Origin: Clostridiales bacterium | GTDB lineage: Bacteria > Bacillota > Clostridia > Christensenellales > Borkfalkiaceae | NCBI GenBank assembly: GCA_015055865.1 | Contig: SVHK01000002.1 | Span: forward strand, 1-64,000 | Length of the DNA stretch: 64,000 nt | Direction: 5' to 3' | In this document: positions 28,142 through 36,298 of the stretch, in pieces | Layout: the number at the start of each line of letters is the position of its first letter | How positions within the stretch are numbered: the first letter of the stretch is position 1 | Translations under genes and position numbers: made by a program | Notes under the pieces: model-generated | The model's database searches: none | What the model saw: the letters and a program-made list of their open reading frames with translations, nothing else | What the model was told of the DNA's origin: nothing

Positions 28142-30082
28142 ATGAAAGGAACGAAATTTAGTTGTAGAAAAAATGCAAATAAATGTGTTTTTGCGTTATT
28201 TATCATTTTGTTATTAAGTGTTTTTGCGTTTTTATTTCCTTTTAGAAAAATAGAAAATGCAAGCGCGTCGGTAAATCCGTCCTTGAAATGCTATCGTTAC
28301 GACGTGGAGATGACAATCAATACCGATAGGACGATAGAAGTCAACGAACGCATCGATATAGAGTTTTTGCGTAGTGGATTTACGATGTTTTACAAAAGTT
28401 TGCCTAAAGACTCTAAATATTCGAATGTTGTAGCGACTTGCGCGGGTAATTCTGATTTTACTTACTACGTTGACGATAATCCCGATTATTCGGAATTTAT
28501 CGATATATGTTGCGTAGGTGGGGCAGATAAGGGGAATAGATGGACGTATGAAATTTCTTATCGCTTAGAACCGGCAGGGGAAGACGTTGAAAACGGTATG
28601 CGTTTGGACGTCGTTGGTTTTGGTTCGCCGTTTGAACTTAACGACGTAAACGTTACGATTAATTTCCCCGAAAAAACGCTTTCTTGTGATAGATATATCT
28701 CCGACGTTTACGGCTCTAAAGAAAAACGGCCGATTACGAGCGGTTGGTTAAACGACGGAAAAACGCTTTTTATACACGAAGATAAATTAGCTTTGGTGTA
28801 TAACGATACTTATAACGAACGAATGGCGGAAGGTATTACGTTAGAGTTTACCTTTCAAGACGGCGTGTTGGATTCTTTTACGCAAACGCAAATTTTTACC
28901 GAACGCACGTGGATAATTTTATTAATCGGATTGCTTGGCGTGGGTGGCGCTATCGGCGGCTATTTTCTTGGTAAAAATCACGGGGAGATTACTCCCGTCG
29001 TTAACGTGAAAGCTCCCGACGAGATGGACCCGATGCGTATGGGATTTCTTATCGATGGGAATATCGGCGACGAGGACGTAACTTCGATGGTTTACTATTT
29101 CGCGGATAAAGGGTATTTAACCATAGATTTTTCCAATAAAAATAAGCCTGTGTTAAATCGAGTAATGGACGAGAAAGGAATTTTTAAAGAATTACCGGCA
29201 ACTGCGCCCATTTATCAAAAGACTTTGTTTGAAGGGCTATTTAAAAGCGGAAATCAAGTACCCGTGTCCGCGCTGAAAGAGAAATATTATGAAAGCGTTG
29301 ACGAAGCGAAAATTCAGCTTATGCTTAAAAAACCGCCTCGCTACGATAAGAAGTCGGTTGTGTTTTTCTTGTTGAGTACGTTGTTTGCCTGTTTAGTGTG
29401 CGCCGTATCTTTCATTCTCGTTGGCGTTATTAACGTGGGAGGAGATTACGCGCCGTCGGACGGCGTTTTTATCGCTGTTTTCCTTATTATTACCGCATTA
29501 TTGCTATGGGTAACGAAAGAGTTGGAGTTTAAGAAGTCGAGAAAGATAGTACTTTCTTTTTTAGTTCTTGCTTACGTTATAGGATTTTTGATTTTTATTT
29601 TATTGACAAAGACGCATATCTTTACGGCGTACGAAAAATTATACCTTTCAATTTTCGCGATTGTAACGCAACTAATAGGTTTTTTCACGCTTTCAAGAAC
29701 GGAATCATATAATAAAATTTTAGGCGATATTTTAGGGTTTAAAGATTTTATCGTCGTGACGGAAGAAGATAAAATCAAAGTCATGCTTGAAGAAAATCCT
29801 GAGATTTATTATAAGGTTTTACCTTACGCGCAGGTGTTGGGCGTAACGGACGAATGGGTGGATAGATTTAGAAATATTTTGATTGAAAAACCCTCTTGGG
29901 CGTATGGTTTTGAGTATTCTGTTTTTGATTATATGCTCATCAACAGTTCTATGCGTACGATTACTCGTACGATGGCGATGCGCCCGCAAAACACTTCTTC
30001 TACCGTCGGCAGAACCGGTTCAGGTGGTTTTGGTGGATTTTCTGGCGGTGGACGTGGTGGCGGTGGCTTTGGCGCGAGATAA
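28142..30082 (+). CDS. DUF2207 domain-containing membrane protein with Gly-rich C-terminus
   Basis: 646 aa; N-terminal domain, TMs, cytoplasmic domain, C-terminal GGFGGFSGGGRGGGGFGAR. Confidence 0.88.
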   Translation: MKGTKFSCRKNANKCVFALFIILLLSVFAFLFPFRKIENASASVNPSLKCYRYDVEMTINTDRTIEVNERIDIEFLRSGFTMFYKSLPKDSKYSNVVATCAGNSDFTYYVDDNPDYSEFIDICCVGGADKGNRWTYEISYRLEPAGEDVENGMRLDVVGFGSPFELNDVNVTINFPEKTLSCDRYISDVYGSKEKRPITSGWLNDGKTLFIHEDKLALVYNDTYNERMAEGITLEFTFQDGVLDSFTQTQIFTERTWIILLIGLLGVGGAIGGYFLGKNHGEITPVVNVKAPDEMDPMRMGFLIDGNIGDEDVTSMVYYFADKGYLTIDFSNKNKPVLNRVMDEKGIFKELPATAPIYQKTLFEGLFKSGNQVPVSALKEKYYESVDEAKIQLMLKKPPRYDKKSVVFFLLSTLFACLVCAVSFILVGVINVGGDYAPSDGVFIAVFLIITALLLWVTKELEFKKSRKIVLSFLVLAYVIGFLIFILLTKTHIFTAYEKLYLSIFAIVTQLIGFFTLSRTESYNKILGDILGFKDFIVVTEEDKIKVMLEENPEIYYKVLPYAQVLGVTDEWVDRFRNILIEKPSWAYGFEYSVFDYMLINSSMRTITRTMAMRPQNTSSTVGRTGSGGFGGFSGGGRGGGGFGAR

Positions 30083-30168
30083 AATCGGGGTTAGAAATAC
30101 GTTTTGCTATATTTTTCTAATTTTATTAAAATAAAAGTTGAGAAACTATAAAAATCTTTCTTTTACTA

Positions 30169-30197
30169 TTGACAGCTTGGATATAAAATGTTATAAT
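30169..30197 (+). promoter_or_regulatory. Consensus vegetative promoter
   Basis: TTGACA, 17-nt spacer, TATAAT. Confidence 0.85.
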
Positions 30198-30231
30198 ATA
30201 TGCATCCAATAGAATTTTAGGGAGAGATAAA

Positions 30232-30507
30232 ATGAGAAAAATTTTGAAGACTTTGATTTGCGCGTTGCTTGCTTTTGGAATCGTTGGTTGCGCAACTGCG
30301 TGTGAAATGCCTGAGTTTATGCAAAGTATTTTTAACGGTGACGGCGTTGAGCAGGAAGTACCTGGAAATCCCGATGACGACGAAACCACCGATGATGAAA
30401 CTACAGACGACGAAACTACAGACGAGGAAACTACGGACGACGAAACTACGGACGATGAAACGTCTAAAGATCCCATTTATGAAGAAGGTTGGTCAAAACC
30501 TTATTAA
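30232..30507 (+). CDS. Small putative lipoprotein with acidic DDETT-repeat tail
   Basis: MRKILKTLICALLAFGIVGCATAC signal/lipobox; (D/E)DETT repeated about six times. Confidence 0.8.
   Translation: MRKILKTLICALLAFGIVGCATACEMPEFMQSIFNGDGVEQEVPGNPDDDETTDDETTDDETTDEETTDDETTDDETSKDPIYEEGWSKPY
30376..30463 (+). repeat. 15-bp tandem repeat encoding DDETT
   Basis: Tandem gacgacgaaactac(a/g) units. Confidence 0.85.
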
Positions 30508-30522
30508 TTCTTAAACTAAAAG

Positions 30523-30551
30523 AGCTCTGCAAAATGCAGGGCTTTTTTTTG
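30523..30551 (+). terminator. Intrinsic terminator
   Basis: AGCtCTGC-aaaat-GCAGgGCTTTTTTTT. Confidence 0.88.
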
Positions 30552-30579
30552 CACGTTTTTTTTCATTTTTGCGTATAGT
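30551..30579 (+). promoter_or_regulatory. Candidate sigma-E-like sporulation promoter
   Basis: GCACGTT, 14 nt, CGTATAGT. Same -10 octamer and spacing as upstream of yabP (34477-34505). Confidence 0.45.
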
Positions 30580-30626
30580 GTAATATAGGAATAAATCCTA
30601 TAAATAACACGCAAGAGGATTTTTAA

Positions 30627-31037
30627 ATGATTTGGAATTGTTGTAATTCTAACGTAAATACTTTTCGGCGCTCAGGTTGTTGTCAATGCGGTTCTTTAAC
30701 TACGACGAATATGACAACGCAAAATACCAATGGTTGGATTGGAAACGGCGTTTTTGGTTATTTTATCCCCGTAAATTATTATAACGGCGGTACGAACGGC
30801 TGTGGCTGTAGACAAAACTGTTGTCACCACGATAGAAGTACGAGAGTTTCCTGCGGAAACGGCACGTACGTTACGGTTACTTGTGGTCGTCAAGGCGGTT
30901 GCGGTTGTTCGCAAAATACTCAAACCACGCAAACGAACGATAACGGTTGTGTAAATACTGCTACGTCGGTAGGCGATTGCTACTACGCTCGCCAATACGG
31001 GCTTTGCGGAAATACCTATAACGGTTGCGTTTTTTAA
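30627..31037 (+). CDS. Cys-rich small protein of unknown function, candidate spore-coat or exosporium protein
   Basis: 136 aa with 17 Cys (NCCNS, CCQCG, GCGCRQNCCHH, GGCGCSQ); RBS agagg; terminator follows. Confidence 0.75.
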   Translation: MIWNCCNSNVNTFRRSGCCQCGSLTTTNMTTQNTNGWIGNGVFGYFIPVNYYNGGTNGCGCRQNCCHHDRSTRVSCGNGTYVTVTCGRQGGCGCSQNTQTTQTNDNGCVNTATSVGDCYYARQYGLCGNTYNGCVF

Positions 31038-31047
31038 TTTAATCACT

Positions 31048-31079
31048 CGACGGGCGAAATTTTTCGCCCGTCGTTTTTG
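31048..31079 (+). terminator. Intrinsic terminator
   Basis: CGACGGGCGAAA-ttt-TTCGCCCGTCGTTTTTG. Confidence 0.9.
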
Positions 31080-31123
31080 TATAAAAAACGATAGATTGAT
31101 AAGACTATCAGTAGGAGTGAATT

Positions 31124-31780
31124 ATGAAAAAAGTCGTAGAAAGGAAAGGGAGAAATATTCAATCTGTTTCCTTGCTTTTCTTTTTCGTTTCTTTTATCGG
31201 ATGGTTGTTTGAAACGTTCGTATGTCTTTTTCAAAGCGGAGAATTATGCGATAGGGGTTTTTTGAGTTTGCCCTTTTGCCCCGTTTACGGCGCGCCCGTA
31301 TGCGTAATTTTTCTTTTATTTGGTGCGCCTACGGACGGACTATTTTACCGTTTGTTGACAAAGAAAAAGAAGAAATCAACGGGGCAGGGTAGGGATTTTT
31401 ATAAACTAATAAGCGTGGCGTTATATTTTTTATCCGCTACGTTAATCGCTACGGGCGCGGAACTTATCGTCGGTTTGATTCTTGAGCGCGCGGGGGTGTC
31501 GTTATGGTCGTATAACGGAGTACCACTGTGTTATAAAGGGGTAATATGTTTGCCTGTATCTTTGTTTTGGGGGGCGTTAATTTCTTTGTTTGCTCAATTT
31601 ATTTTGCCAAAGGTGGAGAAAAAAATTATTGCAATGCCTAAAGGCTTAAAGAGTGTTTTGACCATTACGTTATGGATTGCTATGGGGTTAGATTTTATTT
31701 TAAATTGGCGATTTTCCTTGCAAAACGGAACGCATTTTGACGTGGTAAATTATTTTAAAGAACGGAGGGGAAATAAATGA
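31124..31780 (+). CDS. Putative ABC-transporter-type permease (CmpB-like family)
   Basis: FIGWLFETFVCLFQSGELCDRGFLSLPFCPVYGAPVCV resembles the GW-ET..-RGF..PFCPIYG signature of that family; several TMs. Confidence 0.7.
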   Translation: MKKVVERKGRNIQSVSLLFFFVSFIGWLFETFVCLFQSGELCDRGFLSLPFCPVYGAPVCVIFLLFGAPTDGLFYRLLTKKKKKSTGQGRDFYKLISVALYFLSATLIATGAELIVGLILERAGVSLWSYNGVPLCYKGVICLPVSLFWGALISLFAQFILPKVEKKIIAMPKGLKSVLTITLWIAMGLDFILNWRFSLQNGTHFDVVNYFKERRGNK

Positions 31781-32193
31781 AAAAAGCTAAAAAAATTTTA
31801 AAAAGTTCGATATTGGTAGGGGCATTGAGCTTATTATTGTCGGCAAACGGTTGGTCGAAAGACGGCTCTTTGACGGAAATTTCTCGCCCGTATTTAGGGG
31901 AGTACAAATGCGAGTCGCTCTATTTTAACGGCGAGGACAAGCTTGGAGATTTTGAGTATTTTAAGCTCGAAATTCGCTCTGGTGGGGAAATGAAACTGCT
32001 TTTTAAAGAAAAGGACAAAAAGGAAAAGTGCGTCGATTTGACTTACGAGTACGATGAGACAAAAAAGGAATTTACGGTAAAAAGTCAGTTCGGCGTATTT
32101 AAAAAGGAAGAAAAAGTCCCTTTTGAAAACGGAAAACTGACCGCCCTTTTGAGATTGGGTGGGAAACAAGTCGTAATTAAATTTGGAAAATAA
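31777..32193 (+). CDS. Small secreted protein of unknown function
   Basis: 138 aa with N-terminal signal-like segment (ILVGALSLLLSANG); ATGA overlap with upstream gene. Confidence 0.7.
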   Translation: MKKAKKILKSSILVGALSLLLSANGWSKDGSLTEISRPYLGEYKCESLYFNGEDKLGDFEYFKLEIRSGGEMKLLFKEKDKKEKCVDLTYEYDETKKEFTVKSQFGVFKKEEKVPFENGKLTALLRLGGKQVVIKFGK

Positions 32194-32274
32194 TTACAAT
32201 TATAAATGAACAAATGTTCGAAAATACACGTAAAATCCTTGCATTTAATTAAAAAGAGTGTTATAATAACAAAT

Positions 32275-33528
32275 ATGGATATTAGATTAACCGCCGATCA
32301 AGAAAGGGCGAAAAATTTAATAACGGAATGGTATTATAACACCGATAATACTTTTTTCGTGCTTTCCGGATATGCAGGTACGGGCAAAACGTTTTTGATT
32401 GATTACGTGGTTAAAAACGTCTTGTGTTTAAAAGCAGGCGAAGAAGCGGTGTTCGTTAGTCCTACGGGGAAAGCTGCGTCTATTCTCGTAAAACGCGGTA
32501 CGCCTGCAGGGACGGTACATAGTTTGATTTATCGTCGTGAAGAAGACGATTTTGAAGTTGATGAAAACGGCGAAGTTATCGAAAGTGAACGGTTGCGGTT
32601 TGTGAAAAGAGAAGAAATAAGCTCAAAGATTAAACTGATTATCGTGGACGAAGCTTCGATGATTTCAGCGGACGTATTAAGGGATTTATTGAGTTTTAAC
32701 GTAAAATGTTTGTTTAGTGGCGACGAAGCGCAATTACCGCCCGTAAACGGGGTATGTCCTTTGATGCAACTCATTGATTATACGATGACGGAAATCGTGC
32801 GACAGGCAAAGGATAATCCGATAATAAAAATCGCTACTTTGGCGCGACAAGGGAAAACGATACCCTACGGGGATTACGGCGATTCCGTTCGTATTATTCC
32901 TAAGGGAGCGCTACAAAAAACGGACAGAAAAAAACTTTTTTTAAGCGCCGACCAAATTATCTGCGGTTTAAATAAAACGAGAAACGCTTTGAATAATGAA
33001 ATTCGAAGATATAAAGATATTCCGCCTACCGAGCTTTTACCCATCAACGGAGAAAAAGTGATTTGTACGCTCAATAATTGGGAAAAACCGTTGGATGAGA
33101 AGAAGGAATTCTTTTTGGTAAACGGTATTATTGGTTACGCTAATAACTTGCGCGAAGGATACGATAAAATTGCGAAGATGGATTTTCGGGCGGATTTTTT
33201 AGAAACGGAAATTACTTCGGCGTTCGACGTTGGGGTTTTTACGGACGGAAAATACGCACACGGTTATGGTGATAGGGCGGTAACGCTTGCAGACGGTAGC
33301 GTCGTACACGAAGACGATTACGCTAGACTGTTTCGAAAAAAAGCCGTCGCGGACGAAGTAATCGACCGCTTTGAGTTCGCGTATGCGATTACATGTCATA
33401 AGGCGCAAGGCTCGGAGTTTGACTTCGTCGTCGTATTCGACGAGTCGTGGGCGTTTAAAGAAGAAAAAGATAAGTGGCTATACACGGCAATTACGCGCGC
33501 GAAAGAAAAGCTATTGATTATTCGATAA
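32275..33528 (+). CDS. Dda/RecD-like ATP-dependent DNA helicase
   Basis: Walker A GYAGTGKTFLID, IIVDEASMISADVL, SGDEAQLPPV, C-terminal AYAITCHKAQGSEFD and YTAITRAKEKLLI. Confidence 0.88.
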   Translation: MDIRLTADQERAKNLITEWYYNTDNTFFVLSGYAGTGKTFLIDYVVKNVLCLKAGEEAVFVSPTGKAASILVKRGTPAGTVHSLIYRREEDDFEVDENGEVIESERLRFVKREEISSKIKLIIVDEASMISADVLRDLLSFNVKCLFSGDEAQLPPVNGVCPLMQLIDYTMTEIVRQAKDNPIIKIATLARQGKTIPYGDYGDSVRIIPKGALQKTDRKKLFLSADQIICGLNKTRNALNNEIRRYKDIPPTELLPINGEKVICTLNNWEKPLDEKKEFFLVNGIIGYANNLREGYDKIAKMDFRADFLETEITSAFDVGVFTDGKYAHGYGDRAVTLADGSVVHEDDYARLFRKKAVADEVIDRFEFAYAITCHKAQGSEFDFVVVFDESWAFKEEKDKWLYTAITRAKEKLLIIR

Positions 33529-33557
33529 AGTAGCTTTTAAAATTGCGTAAAAACGCT

Positions 33558-33587
33558 TGACGGGATACTTGCCCGTTTGGTATAATT
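33558..33587 (+). promoter_or_regulatory. Promoter for TtcA-like gene
   Basis: TTGACG, 18-nt spacer, TATAAT. Confidence 0.65.
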
Positions 33588-33625
33588 GCTATAAAGAGAA
33601 AATGAACGGGGCAGGTACGCGTTTA

Positions 33626-34477
33626 ATGGCAAAAGTATTAGAGAAATTTCAAGAAATCGAACGCTCGATTATCACGACTTATCGCAAATCGATATGGTCG
33701 CCGTTCGTGTACGCCGTAAAAAAGTACCGTTTGATAGAAGCGGGGGATAAAATTGCCGTTTGTATTTCGGGCGGGAAAGATAGTATGTTGCTTGCAAAAT
33801 TGATGCAAGAGCTTAAAAGACATAGCGAAGTACCGTTCGAGCTGGTGTTTTTAGTGATGGACCCCGGTTATAACTTGGCGAATAGAAAGCGGATAGAAGA
33901 AAACTCAAAGCTTTTAAACGTTCCGATTACGATATTTGAAAGCGACGTGTTTGAAGCGAGCGACGTGGCGTCGGGCGCAGATTCGCCTTGTTATTTATGC
34001 GCAAGAATGCGCCGTGGACATTTGTATTCTAAGGCGAAAGAATTGGGATGTAACAAGATTGCTTTAGGGCATCATAAGAGTGACGTTATCGAAACCACTT
34101 TAATGGGTATGTTATACGGGGGGCAACTGCAAGGTATGTTGCCTAAACTTAAGAGTACTAATTTTAACGGAATGGAGTTGATTCGGCCGATGTATTGTAT
34201 CTTAGAAGAAGATATAATCCGTTGGCAAAAATATAACGATTTAGAGTTTATTGCGTGCGCTTGTAAATTTGTTAAAGGTGCGACGGAAGAAGTTTTACCC
34301 GTATTTTCCGCGCGAAAACGCGTTAAAGAGTTGATTGCGGAGCTAAAAAAGGAACACGAGAACGTAGAGAATTGTATTTTTCAAAGTATTCATAACGTTC
34401 AGCTTGATACACTTGCCGAATATAAGCAAGACGGCGTGAAAAAATCCTTTTTAGATAAATTTGAGAAAAAAGATTAA
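33626..34477 (+). CDS. TtcA/TilS-superfamily tRNA thiolation-type ATPase
   Basis: PP-loop CISGGKDSMLLAKL, SPCYLCARMRRGHLY, GHHKSDVIETTLMGMLYGGQLQGMLPKL. Start codon uncertain (33602 or 33626). Confidence 0.88.
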   Translation: MAKVLEKFQEIERSIITTYRKSIWSPFVYAVKKYRLIEAGDKIAVCISGGKDSMLLAKLMQELKRHSEVPFELVFLVMDPGYNLANRKRIEENSKLLNVPITIFESDVFEASDVASGADSPCYLCARMRRGHLYSKAKELGCNKIALGHHKSDVIETTLMGMLYGGQLQGMLPKLKSTNFNGMELIRPMYCILEEDIIRWQKYNDLEFIACACKFVKGATEEVLPVFSARKRVKELIAELKKEHENVENCIFQSIHNVQLDTLAEYKQDGVKKSFLDKFEKKD

Positions 34478-34505
34478 CATATTTTTGATTGCATTTGCGT
34501 ATAGT
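34477..34505 (+). promoter_or_regulatory. Candidate sigma-E-like promoter for yabP
   Basis: ACATATT, 14 nt, CGTATAGT; compare B. subtilis sigma-E KMATATT-n14-CATACANT. Confidence 0.55.
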
Positions 34506-34510
34506 AAACT

Positions 34511-34780
34511 ATGCAAAATCAAAACGTGAAAAAAAATGAAAATCATCAACTTACAATCCATCAAAAAAGAGAAGTTTTTTTGACTGGCGTAGAAAGCGTC
34601 GTTGCGTTTTCGCCTTCTCGAATTTCTTTGATTTTAGCGGACGGAACGAAAACGTTTATAGCTGGTTCGGACTTAAAAATCACCGCGTTTTCTAAAGAAG
34701 ACGGCGTGTTCAAAGCGATTGGTTCGGTTACGGGGATTAGTTACGGGTCAAAGGGTTTTACCGCTAAAATTTTCAAATAA
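34511..34780 (+). CDS. yabP: Sporulation protein YabP
   Basis: HQLTIHQKREVFLTGVESVVAFSPSRISLILADG; adjacent to yabQ and divIC. Confidence 0.85.
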   Translation: MQNQNVKKNENHQLTIHQKREVFLTGVESVVAFSPSRISLILADGTKTFIAGSDLKITAFSKEDGVFKAIGSVTGISYGSKGFTAKIFK

Positions 34781-34783
34781 GAG

Positions 34784-35134
34784 ATGTTTTTTGTCGACCA
34801 ACTCAAGTTGTTTTTAATTTGTATTTCTATTGGTCTATGTGCAGGCGCGATGCACGATTTGTTTTCGACGTTTACTTATCCCTTTCGTGGACGAAAAAGA
34901 GAAGAGCTCGTTTGGTTTATTTACGAACTTTCTTTTTGTATAGCGTTTGCTTTCGCATTTCTCGCCTTTCAAGCGAATTTGAGCTTTCCCGATTTTCGTA
35001 TGTATATGGCGCTTGGTTTAGGGGTAGGGTTTTGCTTATATTATAAATTTTTGCGAATTTTACTTGCTTTTTTAAAAAAAGTATGCTATAATGTATTAAG
35101 AAAAAGTTGCAAACGTAAAAACTCTGAAAAATAA
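34784..35134 (+). CDS. yabQ: Spore cortex biosynthesis protein YabQ
   Basis: Multi-TM, GAMHDLFSTFTYPFRGRKREELVWFIYEL; synteny. Confidence 0.85.
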   Translation: MFFVDQLKLFLICISIGLCAGAMHDLFSTFTYPFRGRKREELVWFIYELSFCIAFAFAFLAFQANLSFPDFRMYMALGLGVGFCLYYKFLRILLAFLKKVCYNVLRKSCKRKNSEK

Positions 35135-35146
35135 GAGGTGAAATTT

Positions 35147-35407
35147 ATGACGCAGGAAAAATTGAGAAGAGTAGTGACTGCGGCGGTTGTCGCGGGTACG
35201 GCTTTGTTCGTTATTCTTCTTTCCGTGCTCATCTATCAATGGATAACGATAGCCGTATATAATAATAGAATCGACAAGCTTAACGAGGAAATTACGTCCT
35301 TGGAGCAATCTATTGAGTCGGACGAAAAGGATTTAGAGCATTTTAGTTCTGATTTGGGTAAGTTTTGGTTGGCTATTGAAAAAGGCTTTGTTGAGGGGAA
35401 TAAGTAA
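35147..35407 (+). CDS. divIC: Septum formation initiator family (FtsB/DivIC-like)
   Basis: Short N-terminal tail, one TM, coiled coil NNRIDKLNEEITSLEQSIES; yabP-yabQ-divIC order. Confidence 0.78.
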   Translation: MTQEKLRRVVTAAVVAGTALFVILLSVLIYQWITIAVYNNRIDKLNEEITSLEQSIESDEKDLEHFSSDLGKFWLAIEKGFVEGNK

Positions 35408-35409
35408 TA

Positions 35410-36279
35410 ATGAATAATATTGCCGTGATTGACGTCGGCTCAAATTCCGTTCGCTTAATGAAAATAGCGGACGGAAATGTTTTATATAAGAGAATAAAAA
35501 CGACTCGTTTAGGCGAAGGCTTAGCGTTTTCTCGCTGTTTAAAGCCGGAAGCAATCGAACGCACGATTAACGCGATTGTTGCTTTCGTGCAGCAGGAGAA
35601 AGCGAACGGGGTAGAAAAAATCTACGGTTACGCGACCGCCGCGGTTCGTTCTGCGGAGAACGGTAAGGAGTTCGTGGAAAAAGTTTTTTCGACTACTGGC
35701 GTGGAAATAGAAATTATTTCCGGATTGGAAGAAGCGCAAATCGGTATTTTAGGCGCAATAGGTAAAAACGACGGCGCGATTATCGATATTGGCGGTGCGA
35801 GTACGGAATTAATTTTACAAAAAGACGAAAAAATCGTTTATGAAAAGAGCCTAAATATCGGCGTGGTTCGCATCAAAGACCTTTGCGCTCGGGATAGGGA
35901 TAGCGTACGTGTTTTGGTAAGGCAAACGGTGAAAGAGTACGGCTCTATAAAAATAGACGGGGGCGTGTACGCGATTGGCGGTACGGCGACCACTATCGGC
36001 GCGCTTGTTCAAGGCTTAGACGTTTACGACGCAAAGCTCGTTACGGGCGTGAAAATTCCAAAACTTGAAATTTTAGCGCTTGCCGATAAACTTTTTTCAA
36101 TGCCGATAGAAGAAATAAAAAGTATCCCTTGCGTGGACCCAATGCGTGCGGACGTTTTGGCGGGGGGCGTGGAATGGTTGTATACGATAATGGACGAGCT
36201 CGATATTAAAGAAATTATCGTTTCAGACGGCGATAACTTAGAAGGCTACGCAATCTCTCGCGGATTAATGAAAGAATAA
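35410..36279 (+). CDS. Ppx/GppA family phosphatase
   Basis: IAVIDVGSNSVRLMKI; GAIIDIGGASTELIL; GGTATTIGAL. Confidence 0.92.
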   Translation: MNNIAVIDVGSNSVRLMKIADGNVLYKRIKTTRLGEGLAFSRCLKPEAIERTINAIVAFVQQEKANGVEKIYGYATAAVRSAENGKEFVEKVFSTTGVEIEIISGLEEAQIGILGAIGKNDGAIIDIGGASTELILQKDEKIVYEKSLNIGVVRIKDLCARDRDSVRVLVRQTVKEYGSIKIDGGVYAIGGTATTIGALVQGLDVYDAKLVTGVKIPKLEILALADKLFSMPIEEIKSIPCVDPMRADVLAGGVEWLYTIMDELDIKEIIVSDGDNLEGYAISRGLMKE

Positions 36280-36298
36280 AGAAGGAAGACGAAAAATA

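Noticed and set aside
30376-30463. Possible CRISPR-like repeat
   Set aside because: The 15-bp repeats are contiguous without unique spacers and encode DDETT in frame, so this is a coding tandem repeat.
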